DNA from: Pararge aegeria
Lineage: Eukaryota > Arthropoda > Insecta > Lepidoptera > Nymphalidae
Direction: 5' to 3'
NCBI RefSeq assembly: GCF_905163445.1
Contig: NC_053202.1
Coordinates: 2,976,001 to 3,040,000, forward strand
DNA: 64,000 bases
Numbering within the stretch: the first letter of the stretch is position 1; each line of letters opens with the position of its first letter. A program made the position numbers and the translations under genes. Under the pieces are notes generated by a model that did not search any database, was not told where the DNA came from, and worked only from the letters and a program-made list of their open reading frames with translations. Shown here piece after piece: positions 12,501 to 32,243 of the stretch.

Positions 12501-13690
12501 AGCAAGGCTGTGTACTTGCACCTACTCTTTTCGCTCTCTACTTTACGGTTGCAGTACGTGACGCGTTGCAAACAGTATCTGAGGGCATTCGTATTCGTTT
12601 TCGGTCTGACGGTGGTATTTTTAATCTAGCAAGGCTAAAAGCTAACACCAAAGTAGCTTACGATACTATTACAGATTTAATGTATGCGGATGATCTTTGT
12701 TTCCTGGCGGAGTCCCCTAATGGACTGCAGAAGCTTATAAAAAGTCTCAACGAATCATGTCATAAGTTTGGGCTAAGGATCAATTGTAAGAAAACCGAGG
12801 TTATGGCCCTTGACACGACCACGTCTTCGCCATTCAATATTAAGCTAGGCAGTGAAACGCTCAAGGAAGTTAGTAATTTCAGATACTTGGGGAGCACTAT
12901 ATCATGCAATTGCAACCTCGATGCCGAAGTGAACAGCAGAATAGGAGCTGCTTCTGCTGCTTTTGGAAAGCTTCGATCTAAGGTGTTTCGATCGCATGAT
13001 TTAAGGCTCTCAACGAAGGTCTCCGTTTACTTAGCTATAGTACTACCAACCTTACTGTATGCTTCAGAAACGTGGTGCTTATACCGCAAGCATTTTCGTA
13101 CTTTAGACAGGTTCCACATTAGGTGCCTACGCGACATTATGAACATCCACTGGTCGGATCGTGTGAGAAACACGACAGTCTTACGACGAGCAAATGTCAG
13201 CGGGATTGAGGCTTATATAATAAGACGGCAACTCCGGTGGTGTGGACACATATCCAGAATGGGTGAAGAAAGAGTGGCTAAACGCATATTTTACTCCGAA
13301 TTGCAGGTTGGGAAACGGAAGCAGGGCGGGCAACACTTACGGTATAAAGATGTGCTAAAGCGGCACATGAAGAGATGTGATATGGACCCATCACTGTGGG
13401 AATTTGAAGCAGAAGATCGGCCGCGATGGAGACACTCCGTAAATAAAAAAGTATCGGAGTTTGAAGTTAAAAGGCGTGCAGAGCAAGATGCTAGGCGTAA
13501 TGAGATAAAGGCCAGACCATCGCCGGCCATATATTACAATATAATTGGTGGAGTACTGATGTGCTGTCAATGTGATCGCACGTTTAAAACAAAGAGTGGT
13601 TATGCCAGTCACTGGAGAGCACATCAGGTACGCTCATAATAGCTAGAAGGAGTCGCTGTGGTCGGATACGGCCAGGAGGATATATATGTT
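9510..13690 (+). mobile_element. Near full-length LINE (RTE-like, apurinic-endonuclease type)
   Basis: GC-richer block with about 0.95 kb of leader, one long ORF (10463-13639) and a short trailer ending near tatatatg. It seems to sit inside another repeat: the family beginning actagcggacccgcgcgac starts at 9,281, and a block shared with 36,190-36,530 resumes near 13,870. Exact ends and target duplication were not found, so borders are approximate. Confidence 0.75.
10463..13639 (+). CDS. LINE endonuclease / reverse transcriptase polyprotein, intact, 1058 residues
   Basis: Encodes the enzyme that nicks target DNA and copies the element's RNA there. Domain order: exonuclease-endonuclease-phosphatase fold at about 1-260 ([17 protein letters not shown] near residue 44, [21 protein letters not shown]); reverse transcriptase at about 480-780 ([52 protein letters not shown] near 621, [17 protein letters not shown] at 741-744); a region with FRYLGSTIS and [10 protein letters not shown]; and a C-terminal C2H2 zinc finger (Cys1034, Cys1037, His1050, His1054). 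No stop or frame break interrupts it, so this copy is young and possibly active. ATG chosen because it directly precedes the first endonuclease motif. Family resembles RTE-type LINEs; exact clade not certain. Confidence 0.93.
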   Translation: MTFGAWNIRTLLDRDNNMCPERKSAIVARELKRYNVDIAALSETHLADEGKLVEHGGGYTFFWKGTPVSEPRRSGVGFAIKNSLFCKLEECPVHISDRITTLRLHLANDNFLNLISVYAPTMDKDDNVKDKFYEEVKQALSKIRLREQILLLGDFNARVGRDYEAWPKVLGRHGIGNINSNGQLLLSLCAQFELAITNTMFRLPAKYKTTWMHPRSKHWHLLDYAIVRQRNLSQVNITRVMRGANCWSDHRLVIIKMRLRLRAPHRNQGVKTKRINVDYLQILDSRNAFVHEVNETVQALDLEGGDYLTNWRKVTDGLISASSKTLGFVSSVQEDWFDENDEIITEAIKKHRSVLRRLLNDQADKIKRSNTELRKYVREAKDKWWQNKANYIQCLKESNQMGKFYCEIRKLVGITRYCSVPLRSHDGTKLLTSKQDMLNRWSEHYHNLLSIDRRADLEYIRLMTALPTEWELDKPLLLQEVVDAIKQQPNKKAVGIDGVPGELLKYGGEALQYAVWKLFLQMWNEERVPAEFRISSIHSLYKNKGDRSDCNSYRGISLLTAPGKVFARILLNRLLCLSENVLPETQFGFRPKRGTCDAIFSIRQLKEKSREQGQPLYLCFVDLEKAFDSVPREALWLVLTKLGCTDKFVRLVRLLHDDMQCCITVEGVQSIFFPVNCGVKQGCVLAPTLFALYFTVAVRDALQTVSEGIRIRFRSDGGIFNLARLKANTKVAYDTITDLMYADDLCFLAESPNGLQKLIKSLNESCHKFGLRINCKKTEVMALDTTTSSPFNIKLGSETLKEVSNFRYLGSTISCNCNLDAEVNSRIGAASAAFGKLRSKVFRSHDLRLSTKVSVYLAIVLPTLLYASETWCLYRKHFRTLDRFHIRCLRDIMNIHWSDRVRNTTVLRRANVSGIEAYIIRRQLRWCGHISRMGEERVAKRIFYSELQVGKRKQGGQHLRYKDVLKRHMKRCDMDPSLWEFEAEDRPRWRHSVNKKVSEFEVKRRAEQDARRNEIKARPSPAIYYNIIGGVLMCCQCDRTFKTKSGYASHWRAHQVRS

Positions 13691-13859
13691 TTTAAGTTGT
13701 CGCGGACTGTTTAATAGAACTTCAAAGAAACAACAATTCCGACAATTCCGGTATACTTACTACATACTACCGTCGTTTGGCGTTACGTTTAACGTTCACG
13801 CATCTCACGCATCAGAATCTCACAAAAGGATATTTTTAGCAGTTTTTGCCCGAGATTCT

Positions 13860-13985
13860 AATATGAATCCTAGCTAGATGAATCGCCCCCGAAACTCCTT
13901 GTATACTAAATTTCATGAAAATCGTTGGAGCCGATTTCGAGATTCCAATTATATATATACAAGCATTGCTCGTTTAAAGATATAA
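13860..13985 (+). repeat. Same interspersed repeat, 3' part
   Basis: aatgaatcctagctag-like start to attgctcgtttaaagatata, matching 36,190-36,530. Confidence 0.6.
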
Positions 13986-13999
13986 GATATAAATTTTTT

Positions 14000-14090
14000 T
14001 TTCGGAATTGACAGGATTCAGGTCGCGATTGCCAGAGAGCCGCAGGTTCAAATCCTGTCGGTTCCGATTAATTTTTATATGTATTTTAAA
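14000..14090 (+). repeat. SINE family C fragment
   Basis: caggttcaaatcctgtcgg and tttttatatgtattttaaat. Confidence 0.65.
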
Positions 14091-14166
14091 TTTATAAAAT
14101 TGATAATTGCTCCAAGTGTAGGTAAAAACACTAATACAAATTATAACAAAATCAAAATTATCTTAG

Positions 14167-14352
14167 ACGGCAAATTGGCGCAGTGGGAAGTGGCATTGGC
14201 TTCTTTCAGGTTAGATTCCCACAACTAGAAAATTATTTGTGTGAAAACATTCATTTTTAGTGTCTGGGTGTTTATATGTTATTTTATAAGTATCTGTGTA
14301 TATTATTTATTAAAAGATTAATCAGTTATCTTAGTACCCATAACTATGCTAC
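14167..14352 (+). repeat. SINE family A, degenerate
   Basis: Head gacggcaaattggcgcagtg, body truncated before the tail. Confidence 0.7.
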
Positions 14353-14499
14353 CATATTTATATAATATATTTGTCAGTCTTTTAATGCCCCGACTCCCAC
14401 TACTGGGCACAGCAGCCTCCCTCATACAAGATAAGCTAAGACCCTTCATACTGATCCAGCGCAGGTTGGTGGGCTTAACCGCATAAAAAAATTAAAGCG

Positions 14500-14665
14500 C
14501 ACTGGTCCGCTTTCACCTCTCGCGAGACAGAATTAAGACTTTTGTAAACATAATATTAAAAGCAACTGCTTACGATAGAGTCACTACAAACAGACAGGCC
14601 TATCGTTTCAAAAGCTAAGATTAGGCGTACTTAAAATAAATGAAAATTGAATTTGAATAACATAA
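14500..14665 (+). mobile_element. LINE 3' end (family J1), short
   Basis: Trailer with cgtttcaaaagctaagatta and ttgaatttgaa end. Confidence 0.55.
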
Positions 14666-15169
14666 AATAATACTGTCTACGCCTACATACATCCATCCTC
14701 ACAAACTTTCGCATTTATAATATCAGTAGGATGGTACGCATGCATTCGATCGTTGTCCCATATGCCTTGCGACTTACTGTTATTTATGAAGAGTTATGTC
14801 CTTTATCTCCGACAATATTTATCAGATCCTTATTAAAATAAGACGAAACATGCTTCATAGTATGAAAAAGAAAAGAAAAGAAAACTTTATTTGGATATAC
14901 ACACACTAGAAATAAAATACAACTTAATAGTCTACACAACAATTATAGGAACGGTGTGATCACAAAATGGTCTTCACTCAGCATGTTTGCGGTGCCTGTT
15001 AAAGACACAGCGATGATCTTCCGTGAAGCCAGAAGTGATGTTTGGACGGTAGGCACTGTCAGAGCGACGCTTAAAAACTATGGGTAAAATAATACAATTT
15101 AAAAGTATTATATAATTAAAAAATAAGAGAAAAATTGTATTGTATTTTCAATAAAAAAGAGAATTACTA

Positions 15170-15400
15170 AAATCGGTTCAAATTTAACGGAGCTATGAGG
15201 TAAAATTGATAAAAATTTATAACCCATTTCCCGGAGGAAAGTTATTGTTTATCGGGATAAAAAGTATCCTATATGTTGACCCGGAATATCAGCTACACTT
15301 TACCAAATTTTATTTAAATCCGTTCGTTAGTTTTCACGTGATGCCCGGACAGACACACAGACAGACAAAAAATAAATAAAAATCTGTTTTGGACTCAGTA
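15170..15400 (+). repeat. Interspersed repeat (cacgtgatgcccggacaga)
   Basis: Second copy in reverse at 26,080-26,300; both hold the tatcccgataaacaataa type core. Confidence 0.6.
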
Positions 15401-16060
15401 TCGATATATAAAGCATACCCGTAGCGGTCTAAATTTTCAAAATATATTAAATGTACAGAAATCGTCCAGTTACAAGACGTCTTCGTCCTCTACGCCTTGG
15501 ATGGACAGAGGGCGGGAGGGAGTGTTGCTTTGTTTAATGGTTTTCCACCTACCATCAGGCGATCCATCTGCTTTGTCCGTCAATTATTACTATAAAAAAA
15601 AGTCAAAGTCGTGTCGGTCCATAAACTTCAGAACTCGCTAAAACTAGTATGGGTTTAACGGATGTTTATTATCACTGTCATCTTCTTCTGACGAACCGAC
15701 CTCTGACCGAACATCTGTCCGACCACCCTGGCCAAACACCCCAGCACACTGGTGGCAGCCCTAAATACCACCCGCCGAGTTTGTTTGCAGATACGTATTT
15801 TTCCCGCCCCTGGCCCATTGTTGCGTTTTTTTCACCGCCCATTATTAAACGCACTAAACACCCGAAAATAATGAGTGCAAAAATTGGATCAAGTATTGTT
15901 GTTTGATACGCATGTTGCGTTTTATTTAAGCGTTACATTTACTATGTTCCGACTTGTATTATAATGGCTTAGCTACTGAAGGTGAAGTCATGCAATGAGA
16001 GATTTTCAGACATAATTCACGTCGTCATCATTGGATAGAAGCAGGCGTTACTTTGCGGAA
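15400..16060. other. No gene recognised
   Basis: No supported ORF; tttaatggttttccacctac resembles a SINE-tail remnant. Confidence 0.4.
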
Positions 16061-16093
16061 ATTCATAATATAAGTAATACTTACTTATATTAC

Positions 16094-16152
16094 TAAGGAT
16101 TACTTGCCATAATATAAGTAATACTTACTTATATTATGGCAAGTAATCCTTA
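16094..16152. repeat. Perfect 28-bp hairpin with adjacent palindrome
   Basis: Arm taaggattacttgccataat (start) pairs with the exact complement ending attatggcaagtaatcctta around a 3-base loop; a second 11-bp palindrome lies at 16,066-16,093. Confidence 0.85.
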
Positions 16153-16164
16153 CTTACAATATAA

Positions 16165-16290
16165 CTGCCGATCGAGTGGGCAGCGACCGTGCTTTCTGAG
16201 TCAACTGTGGGAGTTCCACTACTAGAAAATGTTTGTGTGATGAACATGAATGTTTGTCAGTGTCCGGGTTTTTATCTGTATACAGATAAA
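16165..16290 (+). repeat. SINE family A fragment
   Basis: gagtgggcagcgaccgtgc to cagtgtccgggtttttat. Confidence 0.65.
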
Positions 16291-17000
16291 AACAAATAAT
16301 TATAAGGACCAATTCTTGGGAGCCAATGTTTATACAATTTTTTTTAGTAATTACAAACACGGAATCACTATTGCCCTCAACTTAATCATGCGTTTTCTCT
16401 GTTTTTAAGGCATTCCGCAGAAATAGTTTATTTGACCGGCAGGGTTATTATGCATCTCGCGACAGCAATGCGACAGGCGTAAATCTTGCAATCACTGCTG
16501 TCAAACGTCACTTATCCATACAATAAATAAACAATTGGAAAATCCAAAAGTGCACGACTCATAATGCTCATTTAATTATCAAATATTGAAAAAAAAAAAA
16601 AAAAAATTTAAAACAGCTGTACTAGGAAAGTGATGCACAGGCGCCCCTGGTGGAATAAAATGTACATAATATCTATAGATATAGATATATATGTATCACC
16701 ATCCATGTTAATTTTACATGGATATATATAGATATACAGTCTTGCAGTTTTCGTTTTTTAAACTACACTGAATTAATTAATCATTCGCATTCAGTGACCT
16801 ACAATCGTCGATTAGAATTTTTTTTTTATTTTTTTTTTCAAATAATGGATTTTTTCACAAGTTACAGTGCTTTCGGGTTTCACACATGACGGACAGGAAA
16901 ATTTTTTGACCTATTTTGGTGTTTTTTTCCAATTCTATTGCAGTAAATCAATTTTTTTAAACTATGGAATTAATCTCCATTAAATTATCTCGACAATAGT

Positions 17001-17512
17001 ATGTTCAGGCTGTTAAGCTTTGGAATGCCTTGCCTCTTGAAATCCGAGAGGCACAGTCTATTACCATTTTTAAAAAACTTGTCAAAGATCATTTTCTGTC
17101 TGCATCTGCGGATCTTTAACTTGCCTATTCCCTTCTGTTTTATTTGTGGTTTGACAATATTGTATATATTTATTTATTATTGATATTAATTATATAGGTA
17201 TATATTAATTATTATCACTATCTATATATTTTAGTGTAAGTTTGTTATATGTACATATTATATTTGTATATATAGGTTTATGCATGTTTATTTGCAACAC
17301 AGTACAGTTAAATGCACCACCTACCTCTCTTCTTGAGCTGTTTTTAGCGCCTTTGGTTGCCTGGAAGAGATCGCTATGTAGCGATAAGGCCGCCAAATTG
17401 TATACCTTTTGTTAAATTTTTACTGTTAATTTGTTATGTTTATGTGGTGTACAATAAAAGTGTATTCATTCATTCATTCATTCATTCATTCATTCATTCA
17501 TTCATTCATTCA
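17001..17512 (+). mobile_element. LINE 3' end with (ATTC)n tail
   Basis: Encodes VKLWNALPLEIREAQSITIF and KKLVKDHFLSASADL to a stop, then a trailer with ggttgcctggaagagatcgc and a tail of about twelve attc units (17,464-17,512). Other ends of this family: 21,165-21,310, 24,008-24,120, 48,472-48,770 and 56,150-56,282. Confidence 0.75.
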
Positions 17513-17649
17513 AAATATCTTGAGTCCGAGAACTAACAAGGCTATAATAATAAAAATAGCCGCCGAAATGAGGCGAAAAAATTTTTTCGATCGTAAAGCA
17601 CTCTCTGATGCTTCGCATCATGAGACGTGCAATATCCAGTGTTTCAAAA

Positions 17650-17800
17650 ATTCAAAATTCAAAATTCATTTATTTCAAGTAGGCCTAATATAAGCACTTT
17701 TGAAATGTCAAGTCTGTCTGACTCTGACTGACTCTACCACCGGTTCGGAAGGCAGATTCTACCGAGAAGAAGCCGGCAAGAAACTTAGCAGTTGTTTATA
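17650..17800 (-). mobile_element. LINE 3' end (family J1)
   Basis: Reverse copy: caagtaggcctaatataagc to gaagaagccggcaagaaac. Confidence 0.7.
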
Positions 17801-17811
17801 TTTTAGAATAT

Positions 17812-18190
17812 ACTAGCGTTGCTTCGCGGGGTCGATTTTGCTTTATTTTATTTAAACAATAAACTTACATAATTAAATTTTTAATTGAAGTCTCATAATA
17901 TATTAAATCATTTATTTCTCTCCGTGTTTTCTATTCTCTTCTCGAGCGGGTGAAGATCATTATCTACACCCATGTACACCCAACAATAGAATATCATAAT
18001 AGTAAATAAAAGCTGTATTTGACAGTTTGACAGTTCAAAAATAGGAGTGCTCCGATCGTCACCAAACTTTACAGAATTACTCGCCAGGTCAATCCGGAGA
18101 TTCCCTGAAAGTTTCATTGAAATCGGTCCAGCCGTTTCGGAGCCTATACGGAACATACCCACACACTTTCTCTTTTATATATATAGATAG
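17812..18190. repeat. Interspersed repeat (actagcgttgcttcgcgggg)
   Basis: Ends with aaatcggtccagccgtttcg and tatatatagatag; a typical non-coding lepidopteran repeat end. Confidence 0.5.
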
Positions 18191-18195
18191 ATTAA

Positions 18196-18310
18196 AAGTA
18201 TTTATGTATATAATTCATAAAAATATTCATCAGTCATCTTAGTACCCATAACACAAGCTACGCTTTCTTCGGGGCTAGATTGCGATGTATGTATTGTCGT
18301 AGTAGGTATA
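18196..18310 (+). repeat. SINE family A, 3' part
   Basis: catcagtcatcttagtaccc to attgtcgtagtaggta. Confidence 0.7.
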
Positions 18311-18334
18311 TCAATTTAGAAAAAAATTTAGAAA

Positions 18335-18785
18335 GTTGTTTCACTTTCGGGGTGCCGAGTTCGAATTCGCACACACCTGGCGTTAGGCTTTTGAAGTATT
18401 GCTCTGATTGTAGGCGATTTTTTCCCATTTACAAGTACCATTAGGTGAGCTATATGCTTTGTCCATCAATTAGTAAAAATAAAAAACCGTTCAATTAATA
18501 CTCAAGTACGTAGGATTTCAATTTCACTTTGGGGTTCGAATCCCAGCACCGCTAACTTTCCTAAGTTATGTGCGTTTTACGGAATTTAAACATCACTTTC
18601 TTGAACGGTGAAGGAAAACATCGTGAGGAAGCCTGCAGGCCTGAGAGTTCTCCATAATGTTCTCCAAGGTGTGCGGAGTCCACCAATCCGCACTGGGCCA
18701 GCGTGGTGCACTACGGTCCTTATTGTAGTAGGAGACCCGTGTCTTGTAGTGAGGCGGCAATGGGATGATACGATGATGATGATGA
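18335..18785 (+). repeat. SINE family B
   Basis: Heads near cactttcggggtgccgagtt and tttggggttcgaatcccagc; tail gatgatgatgatg. Confidence 0.65.
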
Positions 18786-18789
18786 TTCT

Positions 18790-19540
18790 GTTAGTCTCAT
18801 GGTTTTATGCAGTAGCTTTGCTAATCAATATTTAGAACAAATACCACTTCCATAAGCTCACCTATAGGTATAAAACGTTTTTTTTATCTGTAAATAAATT
18901 TTGCGTAGCCTTATCCGTCGCCTGCACACGAACAGCCTGTGTTTACAATATTACATGCCCATTTGTTTCAATCGCGAGCCAGTTAGATATTATTTTATTC
19001 TCCATTATGTACGTGTGTATTTCAATATTATAAATAGCACATATTTTATACCTACTAGCGACATCTAGTATTGAATAGCATTAGACACACACATTATACC
19101 CGATGCACGCCATCTATTGATAACTAGAAAAACTATATACTTCTTCAAACCTTACCTTACAAATAGATGGCATTTGCAGTAACATTTAAGTTAAAATGTT
19201 ACAATTTAAATGTTATTTAGATAATTGATGGTCCTTGCTAGTTCTTCACAATGCACGTATTTTTACAAATAAAATATGGTCCTATCAAGAACATCCAAAA
19301 CCAAACGATTTTTTTTTGGCTTGGTGTACAAATAACATTATATTAGACAGAAATGTAAAGATTACCGTACTTAAATAAAACCTATCTTACTTATGAATAA
19401 AATAGCTTTATAGCGGTAAAATAGTTATTAAAATCGGTTCAGAAGTTACAAAGTTTAGATCAAACAAACAAATCTTTTGTCTTTATAATATAGTCTAGTT
19501 TATATTTAAATGTTTTTTTTGTACCAAATACATTTAAAAA
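18790..19540. other. Spacer downstream of GH1 gene C
   Basis: No ORF and no clear repeat; contains acgccatctattgat-like short motifs. Nothing coding supported. Confidence 0.45.
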
Positions 19541-19551
19541 AGGAAACTTAT

Positions 19552-19557
19552 TTTATT
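19552..19557 (-). terminator. Poly(A) signal of gene C
   Basis: AATAAA on the minus strand 35 bases after the stop. Confidence 0.5.
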
Positions 19558-19591
19558 CTCAATGAAATTAATTCGGTGAGCACCTTAAATT

Positions 19592-28197
<8,606 letters not shown>

Positions 28198-28454
28198 CTG
28201 AAACTTTAAGTGCAAAAGTTATGTCCGTGATTTAGGAATTTCTACCTCTTAAATGACAAACAAACACACAATATCGCATTTTTAATAATAATACGCTTTT
28301 TAAAAATCCCGTGGGAACCGTTTGCTCTCCTGGAATTGTTGTTACAAACCATATGTTACTCTCCGTCTTTTCAACTAACTCTATGCTCGAAAAAAAGTTG
28401 ATTGGTTACTTATTTAGGGAAGGAAGTAACAAACAAAATGACACTTTCTTCACT

Positions 28455-28890
28455 TTGAGTTCATTATGGAGAACTCTGAGGAATGCAGGTTTCCTCACGA
28501 TGTTATCATTACGGTTAAAGCAAGTGATATTTTAATAGCTTAAGTTAAATTACGGCCTTGTCATTCTGAGCAACGGGTATCCTACCCGTGCTCTGTAGTG
28601 TGCCAGTATTGGGATGACGATGATGACGATGATATTATTTCTACGATATCTTCCGAATGATATAAATATTATTTACAGTTTGATATGTCTGAAGGTTTGT
28701 TGAATTAAACATGGGAACGACTGAGCCGAATTCATAACAGACGCGTAAGTCAACTGCCATAAAGGTGGGAAAACTACATCAAACAAGTCTTTAGGAGACG
28801 CTGGAAACAAGCGGCCCAAGAGCGTGGAATTTGGGATTCCCTACAAATGACCTATGTCCAGCAGTGGACGTCAATCGGTTGATATAATGA
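28455..28890 (+). repeat. SINE B fragment and RTE-like LINE tail
   Basis: 28,455-28,640: gaggaatgcaggtttcctca to gatgatgacgatgat. 28,735-28,890 encodes RRRWKQAAQERGIWDSL and VQQWTSIG, an RTE LINE C terminus. Confidence 0.6.
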
Positions 28891-29439
28891 TGATAATCAA
28901 AATTGCCCTACATTATAAATTAGTTCAATTAGACATCTTATCTCCCTCAAGATCACTCACCACCATATTATTACGTAAATCACAAACATTTAAATTAAAT
29001 AAATACAAGTTACTATTAACAAAAAACAATATCCGACGTTTCGGAGTTTAATATAACAAATACTATTGATAAAATAGTATTGCGATGGAACCGCTGTCGC
29101 GCACACTGGACAATAAACTGGTATCTAATTACTAGCGATAGATAAATAAGAGATATAATATGTTAAAGATTAGCTGATATATAATTGTAGATAAGTAGTA
29201 ATGACATCTAACGCAAGTTTTCCTGCCCGTTTTAAATAGCATCAATGCATACTACTATAAATGCGAAAGTTTGTTACCTATGTTCGTATCAACTGGTGAA
29301 CCAATATTGATTGGAATTTTGTACACGTGTAGCTTCCTACCTGGACATTATTCCTATCTGTTCTCCTGCTCCCTTCCCTCAGGGATACAGCAATATTTTT
29401 TTGAGTACAATTTACTCTCTTATAATTTGCAGGCGTTCT

Positions 29440-29450
29440 AGTAAAAATCA

Positions 29451-29485
<35 letters not shown>

Positions 29486-29945
29486 CATAGGTGACTGAGT
29501 GACTGAGTGACTGACTGACTGATCTATCAACGCACAGCTCTATCCACTTGACGGATCGGACTGAAATTTTGCACACAGATAGTTATTACAACTTAGGCAT
29601 CCGCTAAGAAAGGATTTTTGAAAATTCCAACCCTAAGAGGGTTAAATGGGGGATGAAAGTTTGTATGCAATCATTCATTCATCAAGGTAATTCCATGATA
29701 CTTTCATTTTAGGTTTTTGATTAAAAAATAAAGAAATACGTGTTTCACTTATTTTAAAAACTCCAACTCCAAAGGTTGATGCCTGGGGGATGAAAATGTA
29801 TATAAAAGTTTCTGATTTTTTAAGTAAATCACGTTCATATTTTTGTATTAGCAACAAGACATTTTTTAAACCTTTGTAGGTACAATTTACCAAATCAAAA
29901 ATTGAACTTAACGTAAGCGAAGCCGCGGGCAAAAGCTAGTATTAT
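29440..29945 (+). repeat. Interspersed repeat with (TA)n and tgactgag units
   Basis: (TA)n at 29,455-29,482, tgactgag-type units at 29,490-29,522, end aagcgaagccgcgggcaaaa. Non-coding. Confidence 0.6.
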
Positions 29946-30052
29946 ATAGAATACAATCAACAGTGCTATACAATAAAAGTTACGTTAAACATCCGTTTGA
30001 GCGGAGAAGACATGGTCATTATACTTATATAATGGAATATACTTATTCTAAG

Positions 30053-30172
30053 TATTTATGTAGGGATGTTAATCATGAAATTATTCATCAGTTATCTTTG
30101 TACCCGTAACACAAGCTACGCTTACTTTGGGGACTAGATAGCGATTAGTGTATTGTCGTAGTACATTTATTT
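30053..30172 (+). repeat. SINE family A, 3' part
   Basis: aagtatttatgtagggatgt to attgtcgtagtacatttatt. Confidence 0.7.
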
Positions 30173-31114
30173 ATTGTTTTATTTTATTTATCTATATTAT
30201 ATTACCTTTCCACTAGAACGCCTGTATATATAAGAAAGTAAATTATACTAAAAATAATATTGCTATACAATAACGTGCGCAGGCGTTCTAAATAATTTCA
30301 GTTTGTCTACATTTCTTGTGCCAACAGGATCGATTACTTCGTTTCATTTTAAGAAAAACGTTTTTAGAGCATAGATCCACGCTGCTCCAATGTCGGTCCG
30401 CTTTAAAGACTATTACAACAACTAAGCGATAATAACCGGCATCGACGGCTTTACGTGCTCTCCGAGGCACGATGGCTGACCCCGTATCGTACCTACCCTA
30501 TAGGAAAAGTATTATTTTTGAAATTCAAGACCGAATTAAGTGACTGGTTGGTTGATACGGGATATTACTCGGTAAGAAAGTTATTACTAGATAACAAAAC
30601 AGAATTTATTTACGTAACATAATTTAATATTAGCCGTAGGCGCTCAAGGAACAATTTAGTAATATCCAACATCTTAGAAGTAAAGAGCGAGATGGTAATT
30701 TTCGGAAACTGCCCCGTTATAAAAAGTTACTGTACCGAAAACACACAGAATGTGTTCCCAAAAGGAATTATAAATGTATATTATCCAAAATATATGAAGA
30801 TCCCCCATCCATTTTGCAATGTTTAAATGAAAAAAAGAATATATTTTGAAGGAAATGTGAGAGACATTTTTAGCCAACAGTTCAAAAACTCCCACGGTTT
30901 GATAAAGACTGTCTAAATGACATTTGGAGTAAGCTGCTGAAGACTCATACAATTATTATATTCATGCGACATTTGATGACTTTTTATATCTGCTAGAATT
31001 GCTGTAAATTAAGATTTTCATAGACCATGTATTGTAGGTTACCTACAATGTTGTATTCAAATAAAATAATTGAATTGAATATTCCTTTCCATTTTAGTGG
31101 AATTACCTTAGAAG
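30173..31114. other. Spacer between genes B and C, no gene
   Basis: No ORF with support. Searched here for gene C exon 1 (Met, hydrophobic stretch, two-base exit phase) without success. Confidence 0.4.
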
Positions 31115-32005
31115 ATAGTGAATCCCTACTTAACTTATAATATTATAAATGTCAATGTAAGTTTGTTTGTTACGCTTTTACTATGGAGGGTAGAGGTAAG
31201 GAGAGTCATCTTATATGGGAGAAAAGTTGAAAAAGTGTCCAGTTGTATGCGCTAAATAACAGTTCAAAAATCCTCCACAATGGCGCTGGTGGATGCACAG
31301 GGTATGGTATGAATGTAGCAATCGTAGATGAATTGAAGTATGCCAAGTTAAAAAATTTAATGTCATTATCGACTAAAGTAGTTAATTATTGAGAATTTCA
31401 ACAACTTACGTTGTACAAAATATTGTGGTAAATATAACCTTACTTCCTTGTTTATTTTTCAAGCCTACTCTAACAATATTTATATTTGGCGCTTCTTTTA
31501 AGAGTTACCTTGATGCAAATGTGGCGCCATCCTAATTTAATACATTTTGACGACACTTTTTCATATACACAGATGATCCTCCTTACCTCTACCCTCCATA
31601 GCTTTCACGCAAAAACTACATAACCGATTCTCATGAAACTTTGTACACATATTTTTGGAAGTGTTACAAGTAATATAGGATCACTTTTATGCCGACATTT
31701 AGCTCGGTTCTTTTGGGATAGGGGATGAAAGTGTTTGACGATTTTACACCATAACTCCGACAAAATATTATAACCGATTTAAATAATTATTTTTGTATTA
31801 TAGAGGTCACAATATGCGTTTAATTTTGCCCAAACTGTGGTTGGAGATAGAGGACAGACCTCCTCAGCGGACAGCAGCAAACTCCTCATTTAAGGTGCTG
31901 AATACGATACTGAATACTTTAATTTTTTTTTAGAACTACAACTAAATTGAATGCCACATCAAAAAAAAATCAAACGCAGACGAAGTCGCGGGCAATAGCT
32001 AGTTT
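31115..32005 (+). repeat. Interspersed repeat (cgcgggcaatagctagt family) interrupted by a MITE
   Basis: Same family at 52,200-52,640 and 57,752-58,175 (reverse), and partly at 36,920-37,203. The MITE at 31,179-31,600 is absent from the other copies. Confidence 0.65.
31179..31600. mobile_element. MITE with perfect-core inverted ends and gcttt target duplication
   Basis: Ends ctatggagggtagaggtaag and its complement; gcttt flanks both sides (31174-31178, 31601-31605). Empty site visible in the copy near 52,580. No ORF. Confidence 0.75.
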
Positions 32006-32048
32006 AATATAAAACAAACAACTTTAGTGTAACAGATATAAATAACAA

Positions 32049-32054
32049 TTTATT
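32049..32054 (-). terminator. Poly(A) signal of gene B
   Basis: AATAAA on the minus strand 30 bases after the TGA, a usual spacing for a short 3' UTR. Confidence 0.6.
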
Positions 32055-32083
32055 TACAACAATTAAACATGGTTAGTGTAGAT

Positions 32084-32243
32084 TCAGTGGCCCTCGTCGA
32101 TCCACATGGTGCGGGTCTCAGGTTCATAGTCCGGGTCGATCACTCGCGACCTGATGACCTCCTTGTAAACAAACGCAGACTTCCTCGGTGTGCGAGTCTT
32201 CTGCTCACTTTCAAAGTCCACTTCGTAGAGGCCGAATCGTTCA
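32084..32243 (-). CDS. GH1 gene B, terminal exon
   Basis: 160 nt, acceptor ctgcag; encodes ERFGLYEVDFESEQKTR, then KSAFVYKEVI and ends IDEGH before TGA. Confidence 0.94.
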
